This document shows, one piece after another, positions 42,233 to 51,210 of a DNA stretch of 64,000 bases. The stretch covers positions 992,001-1,056,000 of the forward strand of contig CBDCAA010000007.1 in assembly GCA_965213855.1 (NCBI GenBank), given 5' to 3'. Both the position numbers and the translations under genes were made by a program. Every line of letters starts with the position of its first letter. The first letter of the stretch is position 1. Source of the DNA: JBBROS01 sp965213855 (GTDB lineage Bacteria > Pseudomonadota > Alphaproteobacteria > Acetobacterales > Acetobacteraceae). The notes beneath the pieces were generated by a model, which made no database searches, had not been told where the DNA came from, and worked only from the letters and a program-made list of their open reading frames with translations.

Positions 42233-42978
42233 TCGGCTGCCAGGCCGCGCTCTCGGAGGAAGGCGGCAGTCGCGGGGGTGGTGAGACCGTCGACCAGGCG
42301 ACGTGCCGCGGCGGGTTCGGCGGCGTGGGCCGAGATGGTTGCGGCGAAGGTGAGGGTGCGGGCGGGATCGCCGGGCAGGATCGGGGTGCTGCTGACGTTA
42401 GGCAGGCCGGCGATCTCGCTGGTGAGCGCGATGCCGAGCGGGGTCGTTCCGTCACGGACGGGAAAGGCGCCCTGGCCGGGCTGGGTGAGGACGGTCTTCG
42501 CGGTGAGCGCGTCGGCGAAGCCGCGCGTGCGGGCGATTGCGATGACGTAGTTCGAGGATGCGCCGCCGAGGGCCGGGTCGCTCATGGACAGGGAGGGTGC
42601 GGTGAGCAGGGTGGTCTGCAGCGCTTCGGGGGAGGCGCCGTCTGGGGCGGGGGCGCCGGTGCGGTAGGCGAGCATGGCGGACGCTGCGGCGATCGTGGGG
42701 CGCGGTGCCGGAAGGATGACGCCAGCGGCCGCGAGGTCATCGGCGGCGTTGGCGGTGGTGATCGCGACGTCGAACGGCGCGCCGGCGTCGATGCTGCGGC
42801 GAATGGCCGGCGACGTTTGAAAGCTCGTGTGGAACGTGTCGCCGGACGCCTGCTCGAGCGTGGGGAGCAGATCGAGGAGAGCCGGTTTCATGGCGACGGG
42901 AGCGAGGAGTTGAAGCTCGGCGGCTGCCGCCGGTTGGGCGAGCAAGGCGGCGAGGGCGGCAATGCGGAGTGTCTGCAC
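42229..42978 (-). CDS. Molybdate-type extracellular solute-binding protein
   Basis: A 249-residue ModA/SBP_bac_11-like periplasmic binding protein. The GTG 42978 start, preceded by GGAG at 8 bases, gives a clean signal peptide, QTLRIAALAALLAQPAAAA; the mature part has ELQLLAPVAMKPALLDLLPT, FQTSPAIRRSIDAGAPFDVA near residue 60, and SMSDPALGGASSNYV near residue 140. Such proteins bind oxyanions or small acids. No permease is adjacent, so it may work with a distant transporter or as a free binding protein. Confidence 0.8.
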   Translation of the reverse strand: MQTLRIAALAALLAQPAAAAELQLLAPVAMKPALLDLLPTLEQASGDTFHTSFQTSPAIRRSIDAGAPFDVAITTANAADDLAAAGVILPAPRPTIAAASAMLAYRTGAPAPDGASPEALQTTLLTAPSLSMSDPALGGASSNYVIAIARTRGFADALTAKTVLTQPGQGAFPVRDGTTPLGIALTSEIAGLPNVSSTPILPGDPARTLTFAATISAHAAEPAAARRLVDGLTTPATAAFLRERGLAAD

Positions 42979-43054
42979 GGGCTGCTCCGGAAAGGCGGAC
43001 GGCCGCATGTAGCACGAGGCGGGCGGGCCCGGCATAGCGGCCGGGCCCCCGTCG

Positions 43055-43378
43055 TCACTCGGCCGCGTCAGCCTGCTCGACGAGCGCTTCGCCGAGGCTC
43101 TTGATCTTCTCGGCGTTCTTGCCTTCGGCCTTGCCTGCGATCGACACGGTCTCCTTGCCGAGCTTGGCGACGATTTTCTTGATCGCCGCGCCGTCGATCT
43201 CCTTGGCGTGCAGGTGCTTCTTGAGGTTCTCGAGGTCCTTGATGATGGTCTTGACGCCCGGCGTGTCGAGCTTCTCGAGCGTCGCTTCCCAGCCCTCGAT
43301 GTTCTTGACGGCGGCGTTCACGGTGAACCCCTTCACGCCGTCCTTGAGGTGCTTGATGGTCGAATCGAACTGCGGCAT
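43055..43378 (-). CDS. Hypothetical small helical protein
   Basis: A 107-residue, lysine- and glutamate-rich, probably all-helical protein with no signal or membrane segment: PQFDSTIKHLKDGVKGFTVN, then IEGWEATLEKLDTPGVKTII, and a C-terminal EALVEQADAAE. I do not recognise the family. The Lys content and low aromatic content are unlike its neighbours. ATG 43378 is taken because the upstream extension is arginine/proline-rich and looks non-coding. It lies downstream of a hypothetical lipoprotein and ndk on the same strand. Confidence 0.7.
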   Translation of the reverse strand: MPQFDSTIKHLKDGVKGFTVNAAVKNIEGWEATLEKLDTPGVKTIIKDLENLKKHLHAKEIDGAAIKKIVAKLGKETVSIAGKAEGKNAEKIKSLGEALVEQADAAE

Positions 43379-43473
43379 TCGTGTGCTCCGGTCACCGCCG
43401 CGACATAGCGGCGGGTCGCGGCGTAAAGGCCGGGCGCACCGGCGGGTTGCCCTGGCGACGAGGACGTGATGCG

Positions 43474-43899
43474 TCAGGGAACCTTGTGCAGGGTCCAGCG
43501 GTGTTCGCATTCGGCGCTCGCGACCGTGACCTCCAGCAGGCCGTCATGGACCTGGCCGTCGATGGTGCCCGTGCCGTCGCTGGCCTGGATGCGGCCATCG
43601 GCCTGGATGGGCGCGGTGAGGGGCACGCGTTCGGGCCGGGCGCGTGCGGACAGGGGCACTGTGGAGTAGGCGAGCGTCACTTGGCCGTTGTCGACCTCAT
43701 AGATGCGGGGACCGCTGCGCGGGCAAAAGCGGCTGTGCGACACGACAAGCCGGGCGGTGCCGCGGTAGCGGCCGTCGATGCCCGGCGGCGGCCCAGCCGC
43801 AACTTCCGGCCCGGCGGGGGGCCGAGCGGCGCAGCCAGCCAGCGCGACGATCATCGACAACGACGCCAGGGTGGGCGCACAGGCGACGGTGAAGCGCAA
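43474..43899 (-). CDS. Hypothetical lipoprotein
   Basis: A 141-residue protein with a lipobox: basic start, hydrophobic SLSMIVALAGCAARPP, Cys near residue 23 as the lipid-modified site. The mature part is beta-rich (GRYRGTARLVVSHSRFCPRS, DGTGTIDGQVHDGLLEVTVA) and has two more Cys, possibly a disulfide. No family recognised. The gene starts 2 bases after the ndk stop, so it is probably cotranscribed with ndk. Confidence 0.68.
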   Translation of the reverse strand: MRFTVACAPTLASLSMIVALAGCAARPPAGPEVAAGPPPGIDGRYRGTARLVVSHSRFCPRSGPRIYEVDNGQVTLAYSTVPLSARARPERVPLTAPIQADGRIQASDGTGTIDGQVHDGLLEVTVASAECEHRWTLHKVP

Positions 43900-43901
43900 C
43901 G

Positions 43902-44324
43902 TCAGCCGACCAGGTCCACGCCGGCAAAGAAGTAGGCGATCTCATGCGCTGCCGCCTCGGGGCTGTCACTGCCGTGGACGCTGTTGGCCTCGATGCTCTC
44001 GGCGAACATCTTGCGGATGGTGCCCTCGTCGGCGTTGGCGGGGTTTGTCGCGCCCATGACCTTGCGGTTCTTCGTGATGGCGTCCTCGCCCTCCAGCACC
44101 TGCACCACGACCGGGCCGGAGGTCATGAACGTGACCAGGTCGCGGAAGAAGCCGCGCTCGCGATGCGCGCCGTAGAAGGTCTCGGCCTGGGCGGTCGAGA
44201 GGTGGATGCGGCGCTGGGCGACGATGCGCAGGCCGTGCTGCTCGAACACGGTGTTGATCTGGCCGGTGAGGTTGCGGCGGGTCGCGTCGGGCTTGAGGAT
44301 GCTGAAGGTGCGTTCGATGGCCAT
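43902..44324 (-). CDS. ndk: Nucleoside diphosphate kinase
   Basis: Balances nucleoside triphosphate pools by a ping-pong transfer through a phospho-histidine. The 140-residue length is typical. ERTFSILKPDATRRNLTGQI at the N-terminus, the ATP loop GATNPANADEGTIRKMFAES near residue 92, and the phosphorylated His in NSVHGSDSPEAA near residue 118. Housekeeping gene, followed by a hypothetical lipoprotein; divergent from the ABC-F gene. Confidence 0.98.
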   Translation of the reverse strand: MAIERTFSILKPDATRRNLTGQINTVFEQHGLRIVAQRRIHLSTAQAETFYGAHRERGFFRDLVTFMTSGPVVVQVLEGEDAITKNRKVMGATNPANADEGTIRKMFAESIEANSVHGSDSPEAAAHEIAYFFAGVDLVG

Positions 44325-44475
44325 GGGGGCGGTCCTGATGTGCTGGCCGGGCGTGTAGCCAGTCGCGCGCACGGGGGCAAGGTGGCGGGACGTGGTCCCG
44401 GTCCTCACCCGGACATCACCCCAAGCGAGTAGGGCGCCGCTTTCCGGCGATCGTCGCGTCCCCTACTTGTAGCCC

Positions 44476-46341
44476 ATGAGCCTGCTGACGATCGATGGCC
44501 TGGTGTTGCGGATGGCGGGGCGGACCTTGCTGGACGGGGCGGCGCTGCGGATCGATCCGGGGCGGCGGGTGGGGCTCGTGGGCCGGAACGGGGCGGGCAA
44601 GAGCACGCTGCTGAAGGCCATCGCCGGCGAGCTGACGCCGGATGGCGGGGCGATCACCCTGGCCGCGCGGGCCCGGATGGCGTGGGTGAAGCAGGAGGCG
44701 CCGTCGGGGCCGCAGACCCTGGTCGAGACGGTGCTGGCGGCCGACACGGAGCGGCTGGCGCTGCTTGCCGAGCAGGAGACGGGCGCGCCGGAGCGGCTGC
44801 CGGAGGTGCACGAGCGGCTACGGGCGATCGGCGCGGACGCGGCGCCGGCGCGGGCGGCGGCGATCCTGGCGGGGCTGGGGTTCGACGCCGGGCAGCAGGC
44901 GCGGGCGGTGGACAGCTTCTCCGGCGGCTGGCGCATGCGGGTGGCATTGGCGGCTGCCCTGTTCGCGGCGCCCGACCTGTTGCTGCTCGACGAGCCGACG
45001 AACCACCTGGACCTCGAGGCGACACTGTGGCTCGAAGGCTACCTGGCGCGCTTCCCGGGGGCGTGCCTGATCGTGAGCCACGACCGAGGGCTGCTGGACC
45101 GGGCGGTGCAGGCGATCGCGCACCTGGACCGCGGGCGCATCTCCGTCACGCCGGGCGGATACGACGAATTTGTGCGGATCCGGACCGAGCAGGCGATGCA
45201 GCAGTCGCGCGCGGCGGAGCGGATCGCGGCGCAGCGGGCGCACATGCAGGCGTTCGTTGACCGGTTCCGCGCCAAGGCGACCAAGGCGCGGCAGGCGCAG
45301 AGCCGGCTGAAGGCGCTGGAGCGGCTGCCGGCGCTGGACACCGTGGTGGCGGACGCGCCGAGCCGGTTTCAGTTCCCCGATCCGCCCCGCTTGGCGCCCC
45401 CAATCCTGGTGCTGGACCGGGTGGCGGCTGGCTATAGCGACGCGCGAGTGCTGTCGAACGTAAACCTGTCCATCGACATCGATGACCGGATCGCACTGCT
45501 TGGCGCCAACGGCAACGGCAAGAGCACGCTGGCGAAACTGCTGGCCGGGCGGCTGGCGCCGATAGCGGGGGAGCAGCGGCGGGCGCCGCGGCTCAAGGTG
45601 GGCTATTTCGCCCAGCACCAGACGGACGAGCTGGTCCTGGATGAGACGGCGGTGGACCATATGGCGCGCGCCTTGCCGATGGCGCTGCCGACGATGGTGC
45701 GCAGCCAGCTGGCGCGGTTCGGGCTGGATGCGGACCGGGCCGACAGCCGGGTCAGCGCGCTCTCGGGCGGCGAGAAGGCTCGGCTGCTGCTCGCGCTGGC
45801 AACGCGGGAGGCGCCGCAGCTGCTGATCCTGGACGAGCCGACCAACCACCTGGATATCGATGCGCGGGAGGCGCTGGTGCGGGCGCTGGCGGACTTCCAG
45901 GGCGCGGTGCTGCTGATCACGCACGACCCGCATCTGGTGGAGCTGGTGGCGGACCGGCTGTGGCTGGTGGCCGACGGGACGGTGCGGCCGTTCGACGGGG
46001 ACATGGAGGAGTATCGGCAGTTGCTGGCCGAGCGGGCGCGGGGCCCGGCACGGGCGGATGCGGGGCCGAGCCGGCGGGACGACCGGCGGGAGCGGGCGGA
46101 GGCGCGGGTCCAGACGGCGCCGCTGCGGCGGCAGGCGCGGGACGCGGAGGCGCGGATCGGCACGCTGTCTGCGGAGCGGGCGCGGGTGGAAGCGGCGCTT
46201 GCCGACCCGGAGCTGTATGTGCCCGGGCGTGGGGCGGAGGTGGTGGCGGCGCAGCAAAGGCTGGCGGCGCTGTCGCGGGAGATCGGGGCGGCGGAGGACG
46301 CCTGGCTGACGGCCGAGGCGGCGCTGGAGGCGGCGGGATAG
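44476..46341 (+). CDS. ABC-F family ATPase
   Basis: A 621-residue soluble protein with two ATPase domains and no membrane helices, hence a ribosome-acting ABC-F factor (Uup/EttA group) rather than a transporter. First Walker A GLVGRNGAGKSTLLKAIAGE near residue 33, signature DSFSGGWRMRVALAAALF near 146, Walker B LLLLDEPTNHLDLE near 168; second Walker A LLGANGNGKSTLAKLLAGRL near 340 and LSGGEKARLLLALA near 432. The linker between domains (RAHMQAFVDRFRAKATKARQ, near residue 258) is typical. A C-terminal coiled coil of about 85 residues fits Uup-like DNA or ribosome binding. Confidence 0.93.
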   Translation: MSLLTIDGLVLRMAGRTLLDGAALRIDPGRRVGLVGRNGAGKSTLLKAIAGELTPDGGAITLAARARMAWVKQEAPSGPQTLVETVLAADTERLALLAEQETGAPERLPEVHERLRAIGADAAPARAAAILAGLGFDAGQQARAVDSFSGGWRMRVALAAALFAAPDLLLLDEPTNHLDLEATLWLEGYLARFPGACLIVSHDRGLLDRAVQAIAHLDRGRISVTPGGYDEFVRIRTEQAMQQSRAAERIAAQRAHMQAFVDRFRAKATKARQAQSRLKALERLPALDTVVADAPSRFQFPDPPRLAPPILVLDRVAAGYSDARVLSNVNLSIDIDDRIALLGANGNGKSTLAKLLAGRLAPIAGEQRRAPRLKVGYFAQHQTDELVLDETAVDHMARALPMALPTMVRSQLARFGLDADRADSRVSALSGGEKARLLLALATREAPQLLILDEPTNHLDIDAREALVRALADFQGAVLLITHDPHLVELVADRLWLVADGTVRPFDGDMEEYRQLLAERARGPARADAGPSRRDDRRERAEARVQTAPLRRQARDAEARIGTLSAERARVEAALADPELYVPGRGAEVVAAQQRLAALSREIGAAEDAWLTAEAALEAAG

Positions 46342-46363
46342 GAGGGGAGACGGGGTCGCCGGG

Positions 46364-47386
46364 TCAGTCGCGCCGGACGAGTTTCCGCAGTTTCGCGACG
46401 CCCCGGAGGAAGTCTTGGCGGGGCAGGGCCGGGGATCCGAGCATGGCGGCGCCCGGTGGCACGTTGCCGATGACCCCGGCCTGGGCGCCGATGCGGGCCC
46501 CGCGGCCGATGCGGACGTGGCCGGTGAACGCCGCCTGGCCGCCGACCTGGACGTAGTCCTCCAGCGTGGTCGAGCCGGAGATGCCGACCTGGGCGACGAT
46601 GACGCAGCAGCGGCCGATGCTGACGTTGTGGCCGATCTGGACCAGGTTATCGATGCGGGTACCCGCGCCTATTGTGGTGTTCTGGACGGAGCCGCGGTCG
46701 ATGGTGGTGTTGGCGCCGATCTCGACATCGTCGCCGATGAGGACGCGGCCGAGCTGGGGAATGGTGAGGAACCCGGACGCGGTGTGCGCGAAGCTGAACC
46801 CCTCCTGACCGATGCGGACGCCGGGGTGGAGCACGACGCGGTCCGCGAGGATGGCGTGGCTGAGGCTGACATGGGCGCCGATCCGGCAGTCCGCGCCCAC
46901 CTGCACCCCGTCGGCGATGCTGACATAGGGGCCGACGCGGGTGTTCGCGCCGATCGCGGCGCCGGGGCCGACACAGCAGAACGGGCCGATCTCCGCGGTG
47001 GGGTCGATCGCGGCGCCGGGGTCGACCAGGCTGGTGGAATGGATGCCGGGGTGAAGCGGCGGCAGGGGGTGGAACAGCCGGGCGACACGGGCCCAGCCCT
47101 CGTAGGTCGCGGTGGCGACGATGGCGACGGCGGAGGCCGGAACATGCGCGGCCATGTCGGGGTGCACGACGACGGCGCCGGCCCTGGTGTGGGCGAGAGC
47201 CCCGGCGTAGCGGCGGTCATGCAGGAAGCTGACCTGGTCCGGCCCGGCGGCGTCGAGCGCGGCGACGCCCGACAGCATCACGTCTGACGGGGCGGACGTG
47301 CCGCCGGCAGCCTGGGCGACTTCGCCGATGGGGAAAGGACCGCGGCGAGCGTAGAAACGGGGGTCGCCGGCTATGCTGGTGTGCAA
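46364..47386 (-). CDS. lpxD: UDP-3-O-(3-hydroxyacyl)glucosamine N-acyltransferase
   Basis: Third step of lipid A synthesis, adding a 3-hydroxyacyl chain to the 2-amine. 340 residues: an N-terminal uridine-binding domain (GPFPIGEVAQAAGG near residue 16, FLHDRRYAGAL near 53), then a left-handed beta helix with hexapeptide repeats (DPGAAIDPTAEIGPFCCVGP). Catalytic His in IDNLVQIGHNVSIG near residue 245. The start must be TTG 47386; no ATG or GTG lies in a suitable place. It is not in the usual bamA-ompH-lpxD-fabZ-lpxA cluster, so it could be a separate or second copy. Confidence 0.94.
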   Translation of the reverse strand: MHTSIAGDPRFYARRGPFPIGEVAQAAGGTSAPSDVMLSGVAALDAAGPDQVSFLHDRRYAGALAHTRAGAVVVHPDMAAHVPASAVAIVATATYEGWARVARLFHPLPPLHPGIHSTSLVDPGAAIDPTAEIGPFCCVGPGAAIGANTRVGPYVSIADGVQVGADCRIGAHVSLSHAILADRVVLHPGVRIGQEGFSFAHTASGFLTIPQLGRVLIGDDVEIGANTTIDRGSVQNTTIGAGTRIDNLVQIGHNVSIGRCCVIVAQVGISGSTTLEDYVQVGGQAAFTGHVRIGRGARIGAQAGVIGNVPPGAAMLGSPALPRQDFLRGVAKLRKLVRRD

Positions 47387-47518
47387 TGCACGTCCTTATC
47401 ATTCGAAACCCGTCGCGCCTGCGTCAGATCCTCGGCCAGGACTACGCGCTCGACGCCAGGGACGCCACGCGCTTTTGTCGGGTCCGTGCGCGCGTGGACG
47501 CATGTCGGCCGCATCCGG

Positions 47519-48625
47519 TCAGGAACCGACGATGCAGGACCGGATCGTCGCGGCTAGACCAACTGCCGCGATGATGAGCACCAGGCGGGCACGGCGGCCG
47601 AGCGGGCGGGTTTGCCGCGTGGGCGTTGGCCGAGCCGGAGGAGGCAGGGCGGCGACGGCAGCCGGCCCCGGCCGGGTCGCCGCCCGGGCGGGCACGGTCC
47701 GGCGCGGCGGCGGGGCGGGCGGGCGGGTGCGGCCGGGCACGAAGCGGAGATGTCGGCTCGCGATGCTGATGGTGAGCGTGCGGCCCCAGCCGAAGTCGAG
47801 CCGGTCGTGTTCGATCCCGTCGGCGAACACCACGCCGCCCTCGTTCATGCGCGACGCGAGCAGGAGCCGGTCGGTTGGGCCGAGCCGGCCGGCGACGATG
47901 CTGGCGCCGGTGGCGCGGCTAGGCCAGGGCTCGCGCACGAGGAACAGGCCTGCCGCCTCGCCGGGATCGACCTGGATGTCAATGCCAGTGGCGCGGCTGA
48001 TGGACAGCGCCCAGCCGGTGGCGCCGGTGCCGGTGGCAACGATGAGGCCGGAGGAGGATTGCTGCTCCTCCTGCCCGGCCCAGGTCACGACGTAGCGGGC
48101 GGATTGGTGGCTGGCGTGGCCGACGAACACCTCGTTGAGCGCAAGGATCGCCTGGCCGTCATCGAGTTCGGCGCGGATCATGGTGCGGGTTTCGGTGGCG
48201 ATCCGCCCTGCCGCAGCGAGCGGGAGCAGGGCCGCGACGTCTTCCGGCGCGTGCGGGACGAGCACGCCGGCGTTGCGGCCGGGGTCGGCGTCGACGCCGA
48301 TGACGGGCTGGCCATCGAGATACTTGGCAAGGTTCGCGACCAGGCCGTCCTGCCCGACGGCGACGACGACGTCCTCCGGCGCGAACAGGAAGCGGTCGAG
48401 CTCGGCCCGGCGCACGGAGGCGATGCGCCAGCCCTTTGGCACCCCGGCGCGGATGGTGGCGAGCATGTCGCCCAGGGTGTCGCGGCGCCGGCTCATGCCC
48501 TCCATGGACTGGCCGCGGCGGCGCAGGAAGGCGCCGGCCTGGCCGGCTGTGGCGTGGCGGACGAGGAGTTGCTCGTACTCGGTCTCGCGGGTGACGAGGA
48601 CCAGGCGGGGGCCGAGCGTCGTCAC
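47519..48625 (-). CDS. NAD kinase-like protein with C-terminal membrane anchor
   Basis: A 368-residue protein related to the NAD kinase/diacylglycerol kinase fold. The usual GGDG appears as VAVGQDGLVANLAKY near residue 90 (first Gly replaced by Gln), NE as LALNEVFVGHAS near residue 165, and GLIVATGTGATGWALS near residue 193 in place of the GSTAY motif. After about residue 290 the sequence becomes proline/arginine rich and ends in a hydrophobic segment ARLVLIIAAVGLAAT near the C-terminus, which the canonical kinase lacks. Starts at GTG. Function may be altered from NADP synthesis. Confidence 0.75.
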   Translation of the reverse strand: MTTLGPRLVLVTRETEYEQLLVRHATAGQAGAFLRRRGQSMEGMSRRRDTLGDMLATIRAGVPKGWRIASVRRAELDRFLFAPEDVVVAVGQDGLVANLAKYLDGQPVIGVDADPGRNAGVLVPHAPEDVAALLPLAAAGRIATETRTMIRAELDDGQAILALNEVFVGHASHQSARYVVTWAGQEEQQSSSGLIVATGTGATGWALSISRATGIDIQVDPGEAAGLFLVREPWPSRATGASIVAGRLGPTDRLLLASRMNEGGVVFADGIEHDRLDFGWGRTLTISIASRHLRFVPGRTRPPAPPPRRTVPARAATRPGPAAVAALPPPARPTPTRQTRPLGRRARLVLIIAAVGLAATIRSCIVGS

Positions 48626-48730
48626 CGTTTCACGTCACCAGGTCGGCTCGATGCTCCGGGAACGGTCCGGTCCAGGAGCGGGCCGGCATGGCCGGGCCCG
48701 CCCTGATGGCGCGCCGCGGCCGCACCCCGG

Positions 48731-49675
48731 TCAGGCCGCAACGGAGCGTGGCTCGGCAAGGCTCGCCAGGTGCGACCGGCAAACGGACAGGACCGTCGCC
48801 CGCAGCCAACCGTGCGCCGGATCGGCGTCCGCCCGCGGGTGCCACATCTGCGACACGGTGATCGTGCTCGTCTGGACCGGCAGGGCGAAGGCGTGCACCG
48901 GCAGCCCATTCGTGCCCGCCTGCCCGGCACGGACGAACGACCTGGTCACCAGCCCGACAAGGTCCGACGTGGCGGCGATCGCCAAGGCCGCCGGGAAGCT
49001 CGGAACGACGACGACGACCCGGCGCTGCAAGCCTAGCGCCTCGAGCGCGTCATCCACCGGTCCGCGAGTCCGGCCCCGGCGCGATGCGACCACGTGTCCG
49101 CACGCGGCATACCGGCCGGCTGTCACCTCGCCGGACTGCAGGGCATGGCCGTGCCGGACCACGCCGACGAAGCGGTCCTCGAACAACGACTGGATCCTGA
49201 CCTCGGGCGCGGTGTCGCCAAGCACGCCGATCTCGAGGTCGACCAGCCCCTCCCGCAACGAGTGCGCGCCCTTGTCAGGCTTTGGGGCGAAACGGAGCCA
49301 GACGCCCGGCGCCGCCTCGGCCAGCGCTGCCACCAACCGGGCCGCGAACGCCTCGACGAAGCCCTCGTTGGCGCGGATGGTGAAGCAGCGCTCCAGGGTG
49401 GCGAGGTCCAGGTCCCGGGCCGCCGGCTGCAGGACGGACTTCACCTCGTTGGCCAGCGTCCGGACGCGCTCGCGCAGCGCTATCGCATGCGGCGTCGGCA
49501 CCAGATGCCGGCCGGCGCGGACGAGCAGCGGGTCGCCGGTGGTGGCGCGCAGACGCAGCAAGGTCCGGCTCATGGCCGAGTCGCTCAGGCCGAGGAGCTT
49601 GGCCGCGCCGGCCACGCTGCCCTCGGCAAGCAGCACGTCGAGCGCGACGAGGAGATTGAGATCCGGCCCGGGCAT
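48731..49675 (-). CDS. LysR family transcriptional regulator
   Basis: A 314-residue LysR-type protein: N-terminal winged helix-turn-helix DLNLLVALDVLLAEGSVAGA, then LLGLSDSAMSRTLLRLRATT near residue 36, and a type 2 periplasmic-binding-like effector domain (FTIRANEGFVEAFAARLVAA near residue 92, RFVGVVRHGHAL near 160). It is transcribed divergently from an MFS gene and separated from it by 137 bases, the normal arrangement of a LysR protein and its target. Two in-frame ATGs upstream (49705, 49684) are possible; ATG 49675 fits the family start best. Confidence 0.9.
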   Translation of the reverse strand: MPGPDLNLLVALDVLLAEGSVAGAAKLLGLSDSAMSRTLLRLRATTGDPLLVRAGRHLVPTPHAIALRERVRTLANEVKSVLQPAARDLDLATLERCFTIRANEGFVEAFAARLVAALAEAAPGVWLRFAPKPDKGAHSLREGLVDLEIGVLGDTAPEVRIQSLFEDRFVGVVRHGHALQSGEVTAGRYAACGHVVASRRGRTRGPVDDALEALGLQRRVVVVVPSFPAALAIAATSDLVGLVTRSFVRAGQAGTNGLPVHAFALPVQTSTITVSQMWHPRADADPAHGWLRATVLSVCRSHLASLAEPRSVAA

Positions 49676-49679
49676 GAGC

Positions 49680-49695
49680 GCCATCCTACGATGGC
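49680..49695. promoter_or_regulatory. Dyad in the LysR/MFS divergent region
   Basis: GCCATC-CTAC-GATGGC, a perfect 6-base dyad 5-20 bases upstream of the LysR start. Its position suits autoregulation by the LysR protein, but the spacer is shorter than the T-N11-A consensus. Low-confidence operator candidate. Confidence 0.3.
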
Positions 49696-49812
49696 GGCCA
49701 ACCATCCCCTAGTGGGAAGGCGTCTGGTGCAAGGATTTGTTGCGCCCGCTGCGCCTTCCGCCATGTCTCGCAGCCGGTATCCTGCCCCGACCCACCGCGG
49801 CAGGAGAACACC

Positions 49813-51204
49813 ATGGCCGATCCAGGCTCAGCGATCACTCGGCCGGCCCGCCCTGCAAGCGCCGCGCAGGACGGGTTGCCGGTCCCGCGCCGGCACTATG
49901 CGACACTGGCCATCATCGCCACGCTGGTGCTGGTCGTGCTCGATGGCGCGATCGCCAACGTGGCGTTGCCGACCATCGCCACTTCGCTGCAGGTAACGCC
50001 TGCCGCGTCCGTTTGGGTCGTCAACGGCTACCAGTTGGCCTTGGTCATGTCCCTGCTGCCCTGCGCTGCCCTGGGGGAGAGCCTGGGTCTGCGCCGGGTT
50101 TTCGTTTGGGGCGTCGCGATGTTCACTGCGGCCTCCCTGCTCTGCGCGCTGTCCCCGTCGCTGCCGTGGCTGGTGGCGGCCCGGTTCATCCAGGGCCTCG
50201 GCGGCTCGGCCGTGATGGCGCTCGGCATCGGGCTGATCCGTTTCACCTACCCTGATCGCCTGCTCGGCATGGTCATCGGCTGGAACGCCACGGTCATCGC
50301 CCTGTCGGGGGCGGCAGGCCCGGCGATCGGGGCCGCGATCCTGGCGATAGCGAGCTGGCCATGGCTGTTCGCCGTCAACCTGCCGGTCGGCGCGGTCGTG
50401 CTCGTCGCCGCTCGCGCCTTGCCGCAGCCGCCTGGCACGGGACGCAGGGTCGATGGGCCGAGTGCCGCGCTGAATGCGGCGGCGTTCGCCACCCTCGTCT
50501 TGGGCGTGGACCGGGCGATGAGCGCACCCAAGCTCGCCGCCGGGCTGCTCGCCGGATCGATCGTGAGCTTTGTCGCGCTCGTGCGCCGGGAGTTGCCCCG
50601 CCCCGCCCCGCTGGTCCCGCTCGACCTGCTGCGGAGCCACCCGTTCCGCATCTCGGTCATCGCGTCGGTCTGCTGCTTTGCCGGCCAGATGGCGAGTTAC
50701 GTCGCGCTGCCGTTCTACCTTCAACACAGCCTCGGTCAGGACGTGTTCGCCACGGGCCTCACCATGACGCCCTGGCCGCTGGTCGTGGCCATCGCCGGCC
50801 CGGTGTCCGGGCGCCTGGCCGATCGCATGTCGAACGGCCTGCTCTGCGCGGCAGGCGGCATACTCCTCGCCCTGGGTCTCGCACTCTCCGCGGTGTGGCC
50901 GATCCACGGCAGCCTGGGTCCGCTGGTGGCCTTCCTGATGCTGAGCGGCTTGGGCTTCGGCCTGTTCCAAACGCCGAACAACCGCAACATGCTGCTCTCG
51001 GCGCCACGCGATCGGAGCGGCGCCGCGGGGGGGATGCAAGGGACGGCCCGCCTGCTTGGCCAGACGATCGGCTCGTTGATCATGGCCGTGCTCTTCACCC
51101 TCACCTCGCCTGCGGCCGCACCCCGGATCGGTCTCGGCCTGGGTGCCGTTCTCGCCCTGGCGGGGGGGCTCGTCAGCGCGATGCGGATCGGCCGCCCGCG
51201 CTAG
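49813..51204 (+). CDS. MFS transporter, DHA2 (EmrB/QacA) type
   Basis: About 14 membrane helices in 463 residues. Motifs: LVVLDGAIANVALPTIATSL near residue 41 (DHA2 helix 1), WVVNGYQLALVMSLLPCAAL near residue 68, the ALGESLGLRRVF loop near residue 86, and ARFIQGLGGSAVMALG near residue 122. DHA2 pumps export drugs, disinfectants or metabolites with protons. Ribosome site CAGGAGAA lies 7 bases before ATG 49813. The divergent LysR gene is the likely regulator; substrate unknown. Confidence 0.9.
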   Translation: MADPGSAITRPARPASAAQDGLPVPRRHYATLAIIATLVLVVLDGAIANVALPTIATSLQVTPAASVWVVNGYQLALVMSLLPCAALGESLGLRRVFVWGVAMFTAASLLCALSPSLPWLVAARFIQGLGGSAVMALGIGLIRFTYPDRLLGMVIGWNATVIALSGAAGPAIGAAILAIASWPWLFAVNLPVGAVVLVAARALPQPPGTGRRVDGPSAALNAAAFATLVLGVDRAMSAPKLAAGLLAGSIVSFVALVRRELPRPAPLVPLDLLRSHPFRISVIASVCCFAGQMASYVALPFYLQHSLGQDVFATGLTMTPWPLVVAIAGPVSGRLADRMSNGLLCAAGGILLALGLALSAVWPIHGSLGPLVAFLMLSGLGFGLFQTPNNRNMLLSAPRDRSGAAGGMQGTARLLGQTIGSLIMAVLFTLTSPAAAPRIGLGLGAVLALAGGLVSAMRIGRPR

Positions 51205-51210
51205 CCTGCG

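Noticed and set aside
44818..46257. 479-codon leftward open frame opposite the ABC-F gene
   Set aside because: Antisense of two intact ATPase domains; Arg/Gln/His/Leu-rich with no recognisable motif.
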